Shown here piece by piece: positions 25,506 through 34,938 of a stretch of 64,000 nt of DNA. Origin of the DNA: Trinickia mobilis (lineage in GTDB: Bacteria; Pseudomonadota; Gammaproteobacteria; Burkholderiales; Burkholderiaceae); NCBI RefSeq assembly GCF_017315705.1, contig NZ_JAFLRF010000012.1, forward strand, positions 94,805-158,804, read 5' to 3'. The stretch's first letter is position 1. Every line of letters starts with the position of its first letter. A program made the position numbers and the translations under genes. The notes below the pieces were generated by a model. It saw only the letters and a program-made list of their open reading frames with translations. It was not told the origin of the DNA and searched no databases.

Positions 25506-27362
25506 ATGAACAGCATTGCCGAACAGACGGCGCAAATCGACCGTCGAGAAACCTTGTCCACAGACGTTGCGATCATTGGCGCCGGCCCCGTCGGGCTGAT
25601 GATCGCCAATATCCTCGGCTTGCAGGGCGTGCGCGTCAAAGTGGTCGAAAAGCTCGATCAGCTGATCGACTACCCGCGCGCAATCGGCCTCGACGACGAA
25701 GCGCTGCGCGTGTTCCAGGCAGTCGGCCTTGCCGACGCCCTCGTGCCGCACACGACCCCCGATCACTGGATGCGCTTCGTCACGAAGGACGGCCATTGCT
25801 TCGCGTCCATCGAGCCGCGCACCGACGAGTTCGGCTGGCCGCGCCGCAATGCGTTCATCCAGCCGCTCGCCGATCGCGTGCTCTTTGAAGGGCTCAAGCG
25901 CTTCGAACATGTCGAGGTCCTGTTCGGCCATGGCGTTGAAGCGTTCGAGCAGGACGCCGGCGGCGTCAGCATCCAGACTCGCACCGAAAGCGGCGCCTCA
26001 CGCACGATCCGCGCCGCCTACCTGGTCGGCGCCGATGGCGGCAACAGCTTCGTGCGCCGGGCGCTGAACGTGCCGTTCGAGGGCCGCACGAAACCGAATC
26101 AGTGGATCGTCGTCGACGTGCGCAACGATCCGATCGGCTCACCCCACATCTACATGCATTGCGACCATGAGCGGCCGTATGTGTCGGCGGCGCTGCCGCA
26201 CGGGATCCGCCGCTTCGAGTTCATGGTGATGCCGGGCGAAACCGAGGAGGCGTTGTCGAAGCCGGAGAACATGGCCGCGCTGATTCGCAAGGTCGTCGCG
26301 GACCCGGAGAAGGTCGACTACATCCGAACGCGCGTCTATACGCACAATGCGCGGCTCGCGTCGACTTTCCGCATCGATCGCGTCCTCCTCGCCGGCGATG
26401 CCGCGCACATCATGCCGGTGTGGCAGGGCCAGGGCTACAACAGCGGCATCCGGGACGCCAACAATCTCGGCTGGAAGCTCGCGACGGTCGCCAAGGGACT
26501 GGCCGAGCAACGCCTGCTGGATACCTACACGGTCGAGCGCCGAGCCCATGCGCGCTCGATGATCCACTTGTCCGAGGTCGCGGGCGACATTTTCGCGCCG
26601 GCCACGCGTTTCGGCGCGCGCTTGCGCGATGCGTTCGTGCGCTCCTTCAATGTGTTGCCCTCGGTGAAGCGCTATTTCGTCGAGATGCGCTTCAAGCCGA
26701 TGCCCCGCTATGAAGAGGGCGTCGTGCTGCTCCCGCCGCCACGCAAGACCGGCGGCTGGCTCGTCCGCGTGCTCGAACGCTCGGGCAATTCGCCGCTCGG
26801 ACGCCTGCTCGGCCTGATGAGCGAGAAGCGTGACTCGTTCCTCGGTCAACTTGCGTATGGACGCGATCCGCTCGCCAGCTCGCCAGTCGGGCGCCTCTTC
26901 ATCCAGCCGCGCGTGCGTACGAGCGACGGCCGCCTCGCCCTGCTCGACGACGCCATCGGCAACGGCTTCGCGGTGCTCGGCTGGGGCACGGATCCGACCT
27001 TCGGCCTCACGCCGCAGGCTCGCGCGCTCTGCGAAAAAACCGGTGTGCGCTTCGTGATCGCGAAGCCCGACGTTCAACTCAGTCATGCCGACGACGTGCC
27101 CGAGGGCGTGATCGCGGTCGGCGATGCGACAGGCCGCCTCAAGGACTGGTTCAGCCGTCTGCCGGAAGCGGTCGTGCTGCTGCGCCCCGACCGCTTCGTC
27201 GCGGGCGTGTGCACGCCGCAGCAAGTGTCCGACGCACTCGTCGAGCTGGCCGGGAAGCTCGGCGTCGCCGATGCATTGCCGCGTGCAGGTGCCGCCCAGC
27301 CGTCGGCGTCGTCGCGAGCGGCGCGCGATCCCATCGCAGTCAAACAAGCCGTTGGAGCATAA
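25506..27362 (+). CDS. mhpA: 3-(3-hydroxyphenyl)propionate hydroxylase, MhpA
   Basis: A 618-residue FAD-dependent class A monooxygenase that ortho-hydroxylates 3-(3-hydroxyphenyl)propionate to the 2,3-dihydroxy compound using NADH. FAD motifs: [14 protein letters not shown] near residue 24, a DG-type motif and [21 protein letters not shown]. It is about 60 residues longer than E. coli MhpA, mostly an Ala/Pro/Ser-rich C-terminal tail. The ATG at 25506 has a GAAGGAGA box and matches the family start. First gene of mhpABDFE; mhpB follows after 2 bp. Confidence 0.93.
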   Translation: MNSIAEQTAQIDRRETLSTDVAIIGAGPVGLMIANILGLQGVRVKVVEKLDQLIDYPRAIGLDDEALRVFQAVGLADALVPHTTPDHWMRFVTKDGHCFASIEPRTDEFGWPRRNAFIQPLADRVLFEGLKRFEHVEVLFGHGVEAFEQDAGGVSIQTRTESGASRTIRAAYLVGADGGNSFVRRALNVPFEGRTKPNQWIVVDVRNDPIGSPHIYMHCDHERPYVSAALPHGIRRFEFMVMPGETEEALSKPENMAALIRKVVADPEKVDYIRTRVYTHNARLASTFRIDRVLLAGDAAHIMPVWQGQGYNSGIRDANNLGWKLATVAKGLAEQRLLDTYTVERRAHARSMIHLSEVAGDIFAPATRFGARLRDAFVRSFNVLPSVKRYFVEMRFKPMPRYEEGVVLLPPPRKTGGWLVRVLERSGNSPLGRLLGLMSEKRDSFLGQLAYGRDPLASSPVGRLFIQPRVRTSDGRLALLDDAIGNGFAVLGWGTDPTFGLTPQARALCEKTGVRFVIAKPDVQLSHADDVPEGVIAVGDATGRLKDWFSRLPEAVVLLRPDRFVAGVCTPQQVSDALVELAGKLGVADALPRAGAAQPSASSRAARDPIAVKQAVGA

Positions 27363-27364
27363 CG

Positions 27365-28324
27365 ATGCCGATTCACCTGGAATGTCTCTCGCACACGCCC
27401 TTGCACGGCTATTTCGATCCCGCACCGGACGTCGTCGCCGAGGTCGGACGCGTGCAAGCCGCGGCACGCAGGCGCGTGCAGGCGTTCGACCCTGAGCTGA
27501 TCGTCGTCTTCGCGCCCGATCATTTCAATGGCTTCTTCTATGAAGTGATGCCGCCGTTCTGCATCGGCGCGGCCGCCAGCGCGATCGGCGACTTCGAGAG
27601 CCTCGCGGGCACGCTGCCGGTGCCGGAGAGTCTCGCGAGAGAACTCGCCGAGAGTGTGATGGCCGCGGAGATCGATGTCTCGCTGTCGTACCGGATGCAG
27701 GTCGACCACGGTTGCGCAGACGCCCTCGAAGCCCTGACCGGCGGTCTCGACCGATACCCGGTCATCCCCATCTTCATCAACTCGGTCGCACCGCCCATGG
27801 CCACGCTGCGGCGCGCGCGCCTCTTGGGCGATGCAGCCGGCCGCTTCCTGTCCCGCACAGACAAGCGCGTGCTGGTGGTCGGCTCGGGCGGCATCTCGCA
27901 CGAGCCGCCGGTGCCCGAGCTCATCGGCGCGACCAAGGAAGTCGCCGAGCGTCTGATCGCGGGGCGCAACCCGTCCGCGGAGTCACGCGCCGCGCGCCAG
28001 GCGCGCACAGTGGCCGCCGCAAAGGCCTTCACCGTGGGGGACAGCCACCTCCATCCGCTCAATCCCGAGTGGGACCGCGCGTTCCTCATGTGTCTCGCAG
28101 CGGGTGAACTGACCGCCGTCGACGGCATGACCAATGACGCGATCACGCGCGACGGAGGCAAGTCCGCACATGAAATCCGCACCTGGGTGGCGGCGTTCGC
28201 GGCCCTGGCCGCTTACGGGCCGTACCGTGCGTCGCTCGACTACTACCGCGCCATCCCCGAGTGGATCGCGGGCTTCGCCACCATGCATGCCGTGCCGAGC
28301 AACGCACTGGCCGCGGCAGCCTGA
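27365..28324 (+). CDS. mhpB: 2,3-dihydroxyphenylpropionate 1,2-dioxygenase, MhpB
   Basis: A 319-residue extradiol ring-cleavage dioxygenase of the LigB superfamily (class III), Fe(II)-dependent. N-terminal CLSHTPLHGYFDP and FAPDHFNGFFYEVMP carry expected metal and acid/base histidines, and VDHGCADAL and SGGISHEPPVPEL are present. It opens 2,3-dihydroxyphenylpropionate, and probably the cinnamate analogue, at the meta position. It lies 2 bp after mhpA. Confidence 0.94.
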   Translation: MPIHLECLSHTPLHGYFDPAPDVVAEVGRVQAAARRRVQAFDPELIVVFAPDHFNGFFYEVMPPFCIGAAASAIGDFESLAGTLPVPESLARELAESVMAAEIDVSLSYRMQVDHGCADALEALTGGLDRYPVIPIFINSVAPPMATLRRARLLGDAAGRFLSRTDKRVLVVGSGGISHEPPVPELIGATKEVAERLIAGRNPSAESRAARQARTVAAAKAFTVGDSHLHPLNPEWDRAFLMCLAAGELTAVDGMTNDAITRDGGKSAHEIRTWVAAFAALAAYGPYRASLDYYRAIPEWIAGFATMHAVPSNALAAAA

Positions 28325-28343
28325 CTCGACCAAGGAGGACTGC

Positions 28344-29162
28344 ATGTCCGATCCCAAGATCTTGAACTCAATTGCCGCACGCCTGCGCGAGGCCGAGGCA
28401 TCGCGCCAGACCATCGCGCCGGTGCGCGGCGAAATCGCGGCGGGCGGCGCTTCGCCGGGCGGCAGTCCGCTCGACGACATGGCGACCGCCTATGCGGTCC
28501 AACAGGCCAACGTCGATGCGCGTGTCGCACAAGGCGAGCGGATCGTCGGCCGGAAGATCGGCCTGACGTCCCTTGCGGTGCAGAAGCAACTCGGCGTCGC
28601 TCAGCCGGACTTCGGCGCGCTGTTCGCGAACATGGCGTATGGCGACAGCCAGCCGATGCCCCTGTCGCGCCTGATCCAGCCGAAAGTCGAGGCGGAGATC
28701 GCGCTCGTGCTGGAACGGGACCTCACATACGAGAAGCACACCTTCGCCGACATCCTGCGCTCGACGGCTTACGCGCTGGCCGCGATCGAGGTCGTCGACA
28801 GCCGCATTCAGAACTGGGACATCCGATTCGTCGACACGGTCGCCGACAACGCGTCGAGCGCCCTCTTCGTGCTCGGCAGCCGTCCCGTGCCGCTCTCCGG
28901 CATCGACCTCACCGCCTGCGCGATGACGCTGTCGCGCGACGGCGAAGTGCTGTCGCGCGGCAACGGTGCGGCATGCCTGGGCAATCCGTTGAACGCGGCG
29001 GTCTGGCTCGCGGACCGGATGGCGCAACTGGGCACGCCGCTACGCGCCGGCGACATCGTCCTGACCGGTGCGCTCGGCCCGATGGTGGCCGTCACCGAGC
29101 CCGGCACATTCACCACTCAGATCGAAGGACTCGGCAGCGTCCGCGCGACGTTCGCCGCTTAA
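28344..29162 (+). CDS. mhpD: 2-keto-4-pentenoate hydratase, MhpD
   Basis: A 272-residue hydratase that adds water to 2-hydroxypenta-2,4-dienoate to give 4-hydroxy-2-oxovalerate. Family motifs include [17 protein letters not shown], the metal-binding [11 protein letters not shown] and [13 protein letters not shown] strong AAGGAGG site precedes the ATG. It follows mhpB by 19 bp, ahead of its mhpC partner, which here is displaced to the end of the cluster. Confidence 0.94.
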   Translation: MSDPKILNSIAARLREAEASRQTIAPVRGEIAAGGASPGGSPLDDMATAYAVQQANVDARVAQGERIVGRKIGLTSLAVQKQLGVAQPDFGALFANMAYGDSQPMPLSRLIQPKVEAEIALVLERDLTYEKHTFADILRSTAYALAAIEVVDSRIQNWDIRFVDTVADNASSALFVLGSRPVPLSGIDLTACAMTLSRDGEVLSRGNGAACLGNPLNAAVWLADRMAQLGTPLRAGDIVLTGALGPMVAVTEPGTFTTQIEGLGSVRATFAA

Positions 29163-29175
29163 CGAGGGCAATTAC

Positions 29176-30132
29176 ATGGCTTCCAAAAAACTCAAGGCTG
29201 CGATCATCGGCTCCGGCAACATCGGCACGGATCTGATGATCAAGATCATGCGCAACAGCAAGCCTCTGGAGATGGCCGCGATGGTCGGCATCGATCCGGC
29301 GTCCGACGGACTCGCGCGCGCCGCGCGCCTCGGCGTCGCGACGACGCACGAAGGCGTCGAAGGGCTCGCGCGCCTGCCGGTGTTCGACGAGATCGACTTC
29401 GTGTTCGACGCGACGTCGGCCGGCGCGCACGTGAAGAACGATGCGCTGCTGCGCAAGCTCAAGCCCGGCCTGCGCATGATCGACCTGACGCCGGCTGCGA
29501 TCGGCCCATATTGCGTGCCGGTCGTCAACCTCGATACGCAGCTCGACGCACCGAACGTCAACATGGTCACCTGCGGCGGCCAGGCCACCATCCCGATCGT
29601 CGCGGCCGTCTCACGCGTCGCGAAGGTCCACTACGCGGAGATCGTCGCGTCGATCAGCAGCAAGTCGGCCGGCCCGGGCACCCGCGCGAACATCGACGAG
29701 TTCACCGAAACCACCACGAAGGCCATCGAAGCCGTCGGCGGCGCGGCAAAGGGCAAGGCAATCATCATCCTGAACCCTGCCGAGCCGCCCGTCATGATGC
29801 GTGACACCGTCTACACGCTGTCCGAGCTCGCGAACCAGGAAAAGATCGCGGCCTCCATCGACGAGACGGTGCGCGCGGTCAACGCGTACGTTCCCGGGTA
29901 CCGCCTGAAGCAAACCGTGCAGTTCGACGAGATTCCGGCCAGCGCACCGCTGAACGTGCCGGGCATCGGCCGTGTGAGCGGACTGAAAACCTCGGTGTTC
30001 GTCGAAGTGGAAGGCGCCGCCCACTACCTGCCTGCCTACGCGGGCAACCTCGACATCATGACTTCCGCTGCGCTCGCGACGGCCGAGCGGATGGCGCAAT
30101 CGCTGCTGAGCACTCAAGGAGTCCACGCATGA
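29176..30132 (+). CDS. mhpF: Acylating acetaldehyde dehydrogenase, MhpF
   Basis: A 318-residue NAD-dependent enzyme converting acetaldehyde and CoA to acetyl-CoA, normally in a channelled complex with the aldolase. Rossmann motif [15 protein letters not shown]; catalytic Cys in [13 protein letters not shown]. It overlaps mhpE by 4 bp (ATGA), typical of this pair. Confidence 0.95.
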   Translation: MASKKLKAAIIGSGNIGTDLMIKIMRNSKPLEMAAMVGIDPASDGLARAARLGVATTHEGVEGLARLPVFDEIDFVFDATSAGAHVKNDALLRKLKPGLRMIDLTPAAIGPYCVPVVNLDTQLDAPNVNMVTCGGQATIPIVAAVSRVAKVHYAEIVASISSKSAGPGTRANIDEFTETTTKAIEAVGGAAKGKAIIILNPAEPPVMMRDTVYTLSELANQEKIAASIDETVRAVNAYVPGYRLKQTVQFDEIPASAPLNVPGIGRVSGLKTSVFVEVEGAAHYLPAYAGNLDIMTSAALATAERMAQSLLSTQGVHA

Positions 30133-31166
30133 GCACCGCGACGAGCAAGAAACTCTATATCTCCGACGTGACGCTGCGCGACGGCAGCCACGCGATCCGC
30201 CATCAATACTCGATTGCGAACGTGCAGGACATCGCACGCGCACTCGAGCTCGCGAAAGTCGACAGCATCGAAGTCGCGCACGGCGACGGCCTGCAAGGCT
30301 CCAGTTTCAACTACGGCTTCGGCGCGCACAGCGATCTCGAATGGATCGAGGCGGTCGCCGACGTCGTGAAGCACGCGAAGATCGCGACGCTGCTGTTGCC
30401 CGGCATCGGCACGATCCACGACCTGAAGGCGGCTTATGACGCCGGCGCGCGCGTAGTCCGGGTTGCCACGCACTGCACCGAGGCGGATATCTCGAAGCAG
30501 CACATCGAGTACGCGCGCACGCTCGGCATGGACACCGTCGGCTTCCTGATGATGAGTCACATGACTACGCCCGAGAACCTCGCCGGCGAAGCGAAGAAGA
30601 TGGAGAGCTACGGAGCAACCTGCATCTATGTTGTCGATTCGGGCGGCGCGCTGACGATGAGCGACGTGCGCGACCGCTTTCGCGCGGTCAAGGCGGTGCT
30701 CAAGCCCGAGACGCAAACCGGCATTCATGCGCACCACAACCTGTCGCTCGGCGTCGCGAATTCGATTGTCGCCGTCGAGGAGGGCTGTGACCGGATCGAC
30801 GCCTCGCTCGCGGGCATGGGCGCGGGCGCGGGCAACGCACCGCTCGAGGTGTTCATCGCGGCAGCCGCGCGCCTCGGCTGGAACCACGGCACCGACCTGC
30901 ACACGCTGATGGACGCGGCCGACGATCTCGTGCGGCCGATCCAGGACCGACCCGTGCGCGTAGACCGCGAGACGCTCGCGCTTGGTTATGCGGGAGTCTA
31001 TTCAAGCTTCCTGCGCCATTCCGAGGTCGCGGCGAAGAAGTACGGCCTGAAGACGGTGGACATCCTCATCGAATTGGGCAAGCGCCGCATGGTGGGCGGC
31101 CAGGAAGACATGATCGTCGACGTCGCGCTCGACCTGAAGAAACGTTCGCTCGAGGCGCAGCAGTGA
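30129..31166 (+). CDS. mhpE: 4-hydroxy-2-oxovalerate aldolase, MhpE
   Basis: A 345-residue class II aldolase splitting 4-hydroxy-2-oxovalerate into pyruvate and acetaldehyde. [16 protein letters not shown] and the metal-binding [15 protein letters not shown] are diagnostic, followed by the communication domain (C-terminal about 70 residues) that docks to MhpF. Translationally coupled to mhpF. Confidence 0.95.
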   Translation: MSTATSKKLYISDVTLRDGSHAIRHQYSIANVQDIARALELAKVDSIEVAHGDGLQGSSFNYGFGAHSDLEWIEAVADVVKHAKIATLLLPGIGTIHDLKAAYDAGARVVRVATHCTEADISKQHIEYARTLGMDTVGFLMMSHMTTPENLAGEAKKMESYGATCIYVVDSGGALTMSDVRDRFRAVKAVLKPETQTGIHAHHNLSLGVANSIVAVEEGCDRIDASLAGMGAGAGNAPLEVFIAAAARLGWNHGTDLHTLMDAADDLVRPIQDRPVRVDRETLALGYAGVYSSFLRHSEVAAKKYGLKTVDILIELGKRRMVGGQEDMIVDVALDLKKRSLEAQQ

Positions 31167-31566
31167 GATAGAGAGCAGGCGCCGCGCATCGCTGCGCCGC
31201 TTTCGACCTGAAGGACCGCCTGACACAGCCGTCACCAAGAGCGGCTCTCATCCCTAAACCTGGAGACATCCATGGAACACGTCAAGGTCCACGAGCACCG
31301 CCGCGATTGGCCTCCTGCCGGGCGCCGCAGGGCAATTCCTCGCGCTTGGCCAAAGCGCGTCGATGCTTGTGACGGCCAGCATTCCATTGATCGTCGTGGC
31401 GGCGCTCGCGGCCCTGACCGTCGTGGGTTCATTCTCGCCGCATCGGGAACCTGGCGCTGCGCTGCCAGGCGAACGCGGCGCCTGACAGGCGTGCGCGGAC
31501 GCTCCCGCCGCGACGGATTTTCAGCCAAATTTCTTATTTCAATTCAGCCCAGCAAGGAAGGTCATC
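31167..31566. other. mhpE-mhpC gap containing a transporter remnant
   Basis: A 400-bp interval where gene order is broken. Apart from the MFS remnant at 31297-31485 I see only a ribosome-site-like GGAGACATCCATG at 31261-31274, whose ATG leads into the wrong frame. It may be the original transporter start, now fused out of frame to its 3' end. Confidence 0.55.
31297..31485 (+). pseudogene. C-terminal remnant of an MFS transporter (mhpT-like)
   Basis: One frame reads TAAIGLLPGAAGQFLALGQS, then a strongly hydrophobic helix (SMLVTASIPLIVVAALAALTVVG) and a charged tail with a stop at 31483-31485. This looks like the last transmembrane segment and tail of an MFS symporter. The ATG at 31272, with a good ribosome site, is in another frame. 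That suggests an internal deletion of nearly the whole gene. Its place in the cluster suggests the 3-hydroxyphenylpropionate transporter. Confidence 0.5.
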
Positions 31567-32442
31567 ATGAATGCCAATGCAACAGTGCAAGCCATCACGG
31601 AAGCGTCGACGAGCCGGTTCGTCACCGTGAAGGACGGCGACACCGAGTTCCGGATTCACTACAACGACGCCGGCTCGGGCGCCGAGACCGTCGTCATGCT
31701 GCACGGCTCGGGCCCCGGCGCGAGCGGCTGGGCCAACTTCAACCGCAACGTCGAGCCGCTGGTTGCGGGCGGCTATCGCGTGCTGCTCGTGGATTGCCCG
31801 GGCTGGAGCAAGAGCGATCCGGTCGTCAACACCGGCTCGCGCTCGGAGCTGAACTCCCGCGTGCTCAAGGCCGTGCTCGATGCCCTCGACATCGAGCGCG
31901 TTCACGTGATCGGCAATTCGATGGGCGGGCATAGCGCGGTCGCGTTCGCGCTCGCCAATCCCCAGCGCGTCGGCAAGCTCGTGCTGATGGGCGGCGGCAC
32001 GGGCGGGCCGAGCCAGTTCGTGCCGATGCCTACCGAAGGCATCAAGCTGCTGAACGGCCTGTACCGCGAGCCGACGATCGAGAACCTGAAGCGGATGATG
32101 AATGTGTTCGTCTACGACGCCAGCTCGCTGACCGACGACCTGATGCAGGCTCGCCTCGACAACATGCTGACGCGGCGCGACCACCTCGAGAACTTCGTGA
32201 CGAGCCTGGAGGCAAATCCGAAGCAGTTCACCGACTACGGACCGCGTCTCGCCGAGGTCGCAGCGCCCACGCTCGTGATCTGGGGCCGCGACGATCGCTT
32301 CGTGCCGATGGACATCGGCCTGCGCCTGATCGCCGGCATGCAGAACGCGCAGATGCACATCTTCAACCGCTGCGGCCACTGGGCGCAGTGGGAACACGCC
32401 GATGCATTCAATCGGATGGTCATCGACTTTCTCGAGCACTGA
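31567..32442 (+). CDS. mhpC: 2-hydroxy-6-oxonona-2,4-diene-1,9-dioate hydrolase, MhpC
   Basis: A 291-residue alpha/beta hydrolase cleaving the meta-ring-fission product to 2-hydroxypentadienoate and succinate. Oxyanion-region [13 protein letters not shown], nucleophile Ser in [11 protein letters not shown], acid Asp in WGRDDRFVP and His in [18 protein letters not shown] box upstream. Completes the mhp pathway despite lying after the transporter scar. Confidence 0.94.
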   Translation: MNANATVQAITEASTSRFVTVKDGDTEFRIHYNDAGSGAETVVMLHGSGPGASGWANFNRNVEPLVAGGYRVLLVDCPGWSKSDPVVNTGSRSELNSRVLKAVLDALDIERVHVIGNSMGGHSAVAFALANPQRVGKLVLMGGGTGGPSQFVPMPTEGIKLLNGLYREPTIENLKRMMNVFVYDASSLTDDLMQARLDNMLTRRDHLENFVTSLEANPKQFTDYGPRLAEVAAPTLVIWGRDDRFVPMDIGLRLIAGMQNAQMHIFNRCGHWAQWEHADAFNRMVIDFLEH

Positions 32443-32463
32443 CCGGCGGCTGCCCGGATTGGG

Positions 32464-32544
32464 CACTGCCGGCGGCAGTGTCCATGAGAACAGGCCGAAG
32501 TTCCTGATCCGGACACTGTCCGCCGCCGATGCAAGGCAATGTCC
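32464..32544. repeat. Two hairpin-forming inverted repeats after mhpC
   Basis: First, a perfect 7-bp stem (CACTGCC, loop GGC, GGCAGTG) at 32464-32480, 22 bp after the mhpC stop. Second, TCCGGACACTG at 32508-32518 pairs with CAATGTCCGGA at 32534-32544 with one mismatch. No T-run follows either one, so they are not classical intrinsic terminators. They may attenuate the mhp transcript or protect its end. Confidence 0.5.
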
Positions 32545-32556
32545 GGAACGACAGCC

Positions 32557-32916
32557 TCACTGGCCGACCGGCCGCACGGTCAAATGGCAGATTACCGAGG
32601 TCACGCCTGGCACGCCGTTAGCCGCCTGCATCGCCAGCGCGACCTGCGACTGCTCGGGCACCCACCCTTGCAGCGTGACCGCGCCATTGCTTGCGCGAAC
32701 CGCAATGCCGGACGCGTTGAGCCCCTTCGTATGGATCAGCGCTTGTCGAACTTTCTTTTGCAGCTCTCGATTTGCTGCCCGCATCGCCTTGGCGCTGGAA
32801 GACGACGTTGCGGCGGGCGTCATCTCCGACGCGCTACCGTTTTGCGCGATTGCGCTGCAGGTCGTCAGTGCAAGAAGGGCGCAACCCACCCAGCGTGCTG
32901 CGTGAAATGGCTTCAT
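32557..32916 (-). CDS. Exported BON-domain protein
   Basis: A 119-residue protein with a signal peptide (about 1-24, cleavage after SAIAQ-type residues), a Ser/Ala linker and one BON domain (about 50-115: LNASGIAVRASNGAVTLQGW, then NGVPGVTSVICHL). BON domains bind phospholipid surfaces in periplasmic proteins such as OsmY. It is transcribed toward mhpC, and no partner gene is evident. Confidence 0.82.
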   Translation of the reverse strand: MKPFHAARWVGCALLALTTCSAIAQNGSASEMTPAATSSSSAKAMRAANRELQKKVRQALIHTKGLNASGIAVRASNGAVTLQGWVPEQSQVALAMQAANGVPGVTSVICHLTVRPVGQ

Positions 32917-33030
32917 TCGTTGTTCTCCTCGAGTAATGGAAAAGAAACACCAACTGCTTGTGGAAAATGATGATTGGGCCTAGCAGCGAGTTCACGCATA
33001 TCGAACGAGCGGCCGCCGCCGGCGAACCGG

Positions 33031-33774
33031 TCAGATCGTCATGCCTCCGTCGACCGACAATGTCGCACCTGTCACGTACGCGGCCTTTGCGGACAGCAAC
33101 CACACCACCGCATCTGCCACTTCGTGTGGCTGGCCGATCCGGCGCATCGGAATCAAGTCGTCGAGTAAATGAACATCGCCGTTGGTCGAACGCATGTAAT
33201 TGGGCGTCTCTGTCGCCCCGGGACAGACGGCGTTGACGCGAATGTTCCGCTCTGCGTATTCCTTGGCTACTGCGCAGGTCAGTCCGACGACCGCATGCTT
33301 GCTCGCGACGTAATGCGCAATGCCGTTCATGCCGCGCAACCCGAAGATCGACGCATTGTTGACGATTGCCCCACCGCCACTGCGCAGCATCGCCTCGACC
33401 TGATATTTGACGCCGTAATACACCCCTTTGAAATTCAGGTCGATGACCCATTCCGATTCCTCGACCGGGGTCTGGTCAATGGGTTTGAAGTCCGCATGAC
33501 CGCCGGCATTGTTGAACGCGAAATCGAGGCGCCCGAAGCGGGACTCGATGAAGGACACGAGCGCCTGATTGTCATCGCGGCGTGAGACGTCGGCCACGCG
33601 GATATCCGCGCGTCCGCCTGCGTTCACAATTTCGTCGCGCACTGCAACGAGCTTGTCCTCCCCGCGTCCAGCGAGGACGACATGCGCCCCTTCGCGCGCC
33701 AGCGCGAGGGCCGCCGCGCGTCCCATTCCCGATCCGCCTCCTGTCACGAGTCCGACTTTCTCTTTCATTGTCAT
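33031..33774 (-). CDS. SDR family oxidoreductase
   Basis: A 247-residue classical SDR. It has TGGGSGMGRA near the N-terminus, NNAGG, catalytic Ser in VNNASIFG, YVASK (Tyr-x-x-x-Lys) and the C-terminal SVDGGMTI. The ATG at 33774 has GGAG 6 bases upstream; an in-frame ATG at 33768 is the alternative. It is the last gene of the leftward arm of the Rieske cluster, 30 bp after the hemerythrin gene. It probably oxidises or reduces an intermediate of that pathway. The substrate is unknown. Confidence 0.88.
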   Translation of the reverse strand: MTMKEKVGLVTGGGSGMGRAAALALAREGAHVVLAGRGEDKLVAVRDEIVNAGGRADIRVADVSRRDDNQALVSFIESRFGRLDFAFNNAGGHADFKPIDQTPVEESEWVIDLNFKGVYYGVKYQVEAMLRSGGGAIVNNASIFGLRGMNGIAHYVASKHAVVGLTCAVAKEYAERNIRVNAVCPGATETPNYMRSTNGDVHLLDDLIPMRRIGQPHEVADAVVWLLSAKAAYVTGATLSVDGGMTI

Positions 33775-33804
33775 CCGTTACTCCATGAAGCCCGTTGCCG
33801 AGCG

Positions 33805-34335
33805 TCAGCCACGCTGCGTGTCCGACACTTCCGAGTTGCTCTCTCCACTCATCGGCAAGTCGCGCCGCAATACCACCGGGGCGCCGCCGTGGATCTTCTT
33901 GTTCACCCACGCCGACAAGGCGGAGTCCATATAGTCGGCGTGGCCCGGGAACCAGTCTGTCAATGCCTTGGCAAGGCGTTTGACATCGTGAAGACCCACT
34001 TTCCCGACGGCCGCCAGCGAATTGACCTGCTGCACGGCATCGATCACGCGCTGATGCTCATCGAGATGGCAGTCAGTCGCCGGAAAGTCAGTCCTCTCCA
34101 TCCAGATTCTTTCGATCTCGAAGTGAGAAAGCAGATGTCTCTCCACCGCCTCAAGGCAACCCAGCGCCGTATGCTGGGTACACTGCGCTAGCGCCGACAC
34201 CACCTCGACAAACTCCTGATGCGCCTCATCCATCTGCGCATGGCCGAGCAGCATCGCATCGGTCCATTCCAGACTTTCGGTCTGGTGGACGACCCTTGCG
34301 GGCCGGCCATCCAGAACGTCACGTTGATGAATCAT
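33805..34335 (-). CDS. Bacteriohemerythrin-like O2-binding protein
   Basis: A 176-residue protein with the full hemerythrin diiron ligand set: His in MDEAHQEF, His and Glu in HFEIERIWM, His-x3-His in CHLDEHQ and His-x4-Asp in GHADYMD. The ATG at 34335 follows AGGAG; a GTG three codons upstream is less likely. About 30 residues precede the domain and a short tail follows. Known members store or sense oxygen. It sits inside a catabolic operon between a cupin gene (41 bp upstream) and an SDR gene, and may deliver oxygen to the Rieske oxygenase encoded by the opposite arm (inference). Confidence 0.85.
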   Translation of the reverse strand: MIHQRDVLDGRPARVVHQTESLEWTDAMLLGHAQMDEAHQEFVEVVSALAQCTQHTALGCLEAVERHLLSHFEIERIWMERTDFPATDCHLDEHQRVIDAVQQVNSLAAVGKVGLHDVKRLAKALTDWFPGHADYMDSALSAWVNKKIHGGAPVVLRRDLPMSGESNSEVSDTQRG

Positions 34336-34376
34336 CTGCCCCACTCCTGTATCAAATCATCGGGCCGCGAGTTCTC

Positions 34377-34910
34377 TTACTTCGCAGCGCCGATCAATAC
34401 CGCCACCATCACCGCGGGCACGTCGCCGCGATTTCGCCACGCATGTCGGGTTCCGTTCTGGACCACGATGTCGCCAGCCTCCAGATGGCGAGTCTCCCCG
34501 TCGTCCAGTTCGAGCCACAACTCGCCCGAGAGGATGATGTCGTAGTCGATCGTCTCGGTGCGGTGCTTGCCCGAACCATCGGGTTCGAAGGTCTCCGCCA
34601 ACCCCGGCAGATGCACCGCATACTCCTGTCCGGCTGCCGCGGGATCGAAGTTCGGCGACTCGAAGACGCTGTCGGGCGGAAACTGGACGACGATCAAGCG
34701 CGTGCCGTGCGGATCGGGCACGACCGACTGGATGCTGACGACCGGGTCCTTGCCATCGTGCGGCAGCAGCGGAACGCCCTGTGCCGTGGCCCACACAAGT
34801 ACGGTCTGGAATCCGGGCACCGATACGTAATCGTGCGTGTTGGCGACCGGACCATCAGAGAGGAATACGGCTTTACCGTTTTCCTCTCCGGTCACAATAC
34901 GTCTTGCCAT
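34377..34910 (-). CDS. Cupin-domain protein
   Basis: A 177-residue protein with a C-terminal single cupin barrel: HRTETIDYDIILSGELWLEL, then GDIVVQNGTRHAWRN, with His/Glu residues that could bind a metal. The first about 90 residues form a second beta-rich segment. The start at 34910 follows GAGG; a longer frame overlaps the end of the dehydrogenase gene. Such proteins occur in catabolic clusters as isomerases, decarboxylases or dioxygenase-like enzymes. Here it lies between the zinc-type dehydrogenase and hemerythrin genes. No activity can be assigned. Confidence 0.8.
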   Translation of the reverse strand: MARRIVTGEENGKAVFLSDGPVANTHDYVSVPGFQTVLVWATAQGVPLLPHDGKDPVVSIQSVVPDPHGTRLIVVQFPPDSVFESPNFDPAAAGQEYAVHLPGLAETFEPDGSGKHRTETIDYDIILSGELWLELDDGETRHLEAGDIVVQNGTRHAWRNRGDVPAVMVAVLIGAAK

Positions 34911-34938
34911 GATCTTTTCCTCGCTTGGTTGCTTGCTC

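Noticed and set aside
31272-31934. Open frame of 220 codons starting at the ATG after mhpE
   Set aside because: Most of it overlaps mhpC in another frame and is low-complexity Arg/Ala; only the upstream transporter remnant in a different frame has family character.
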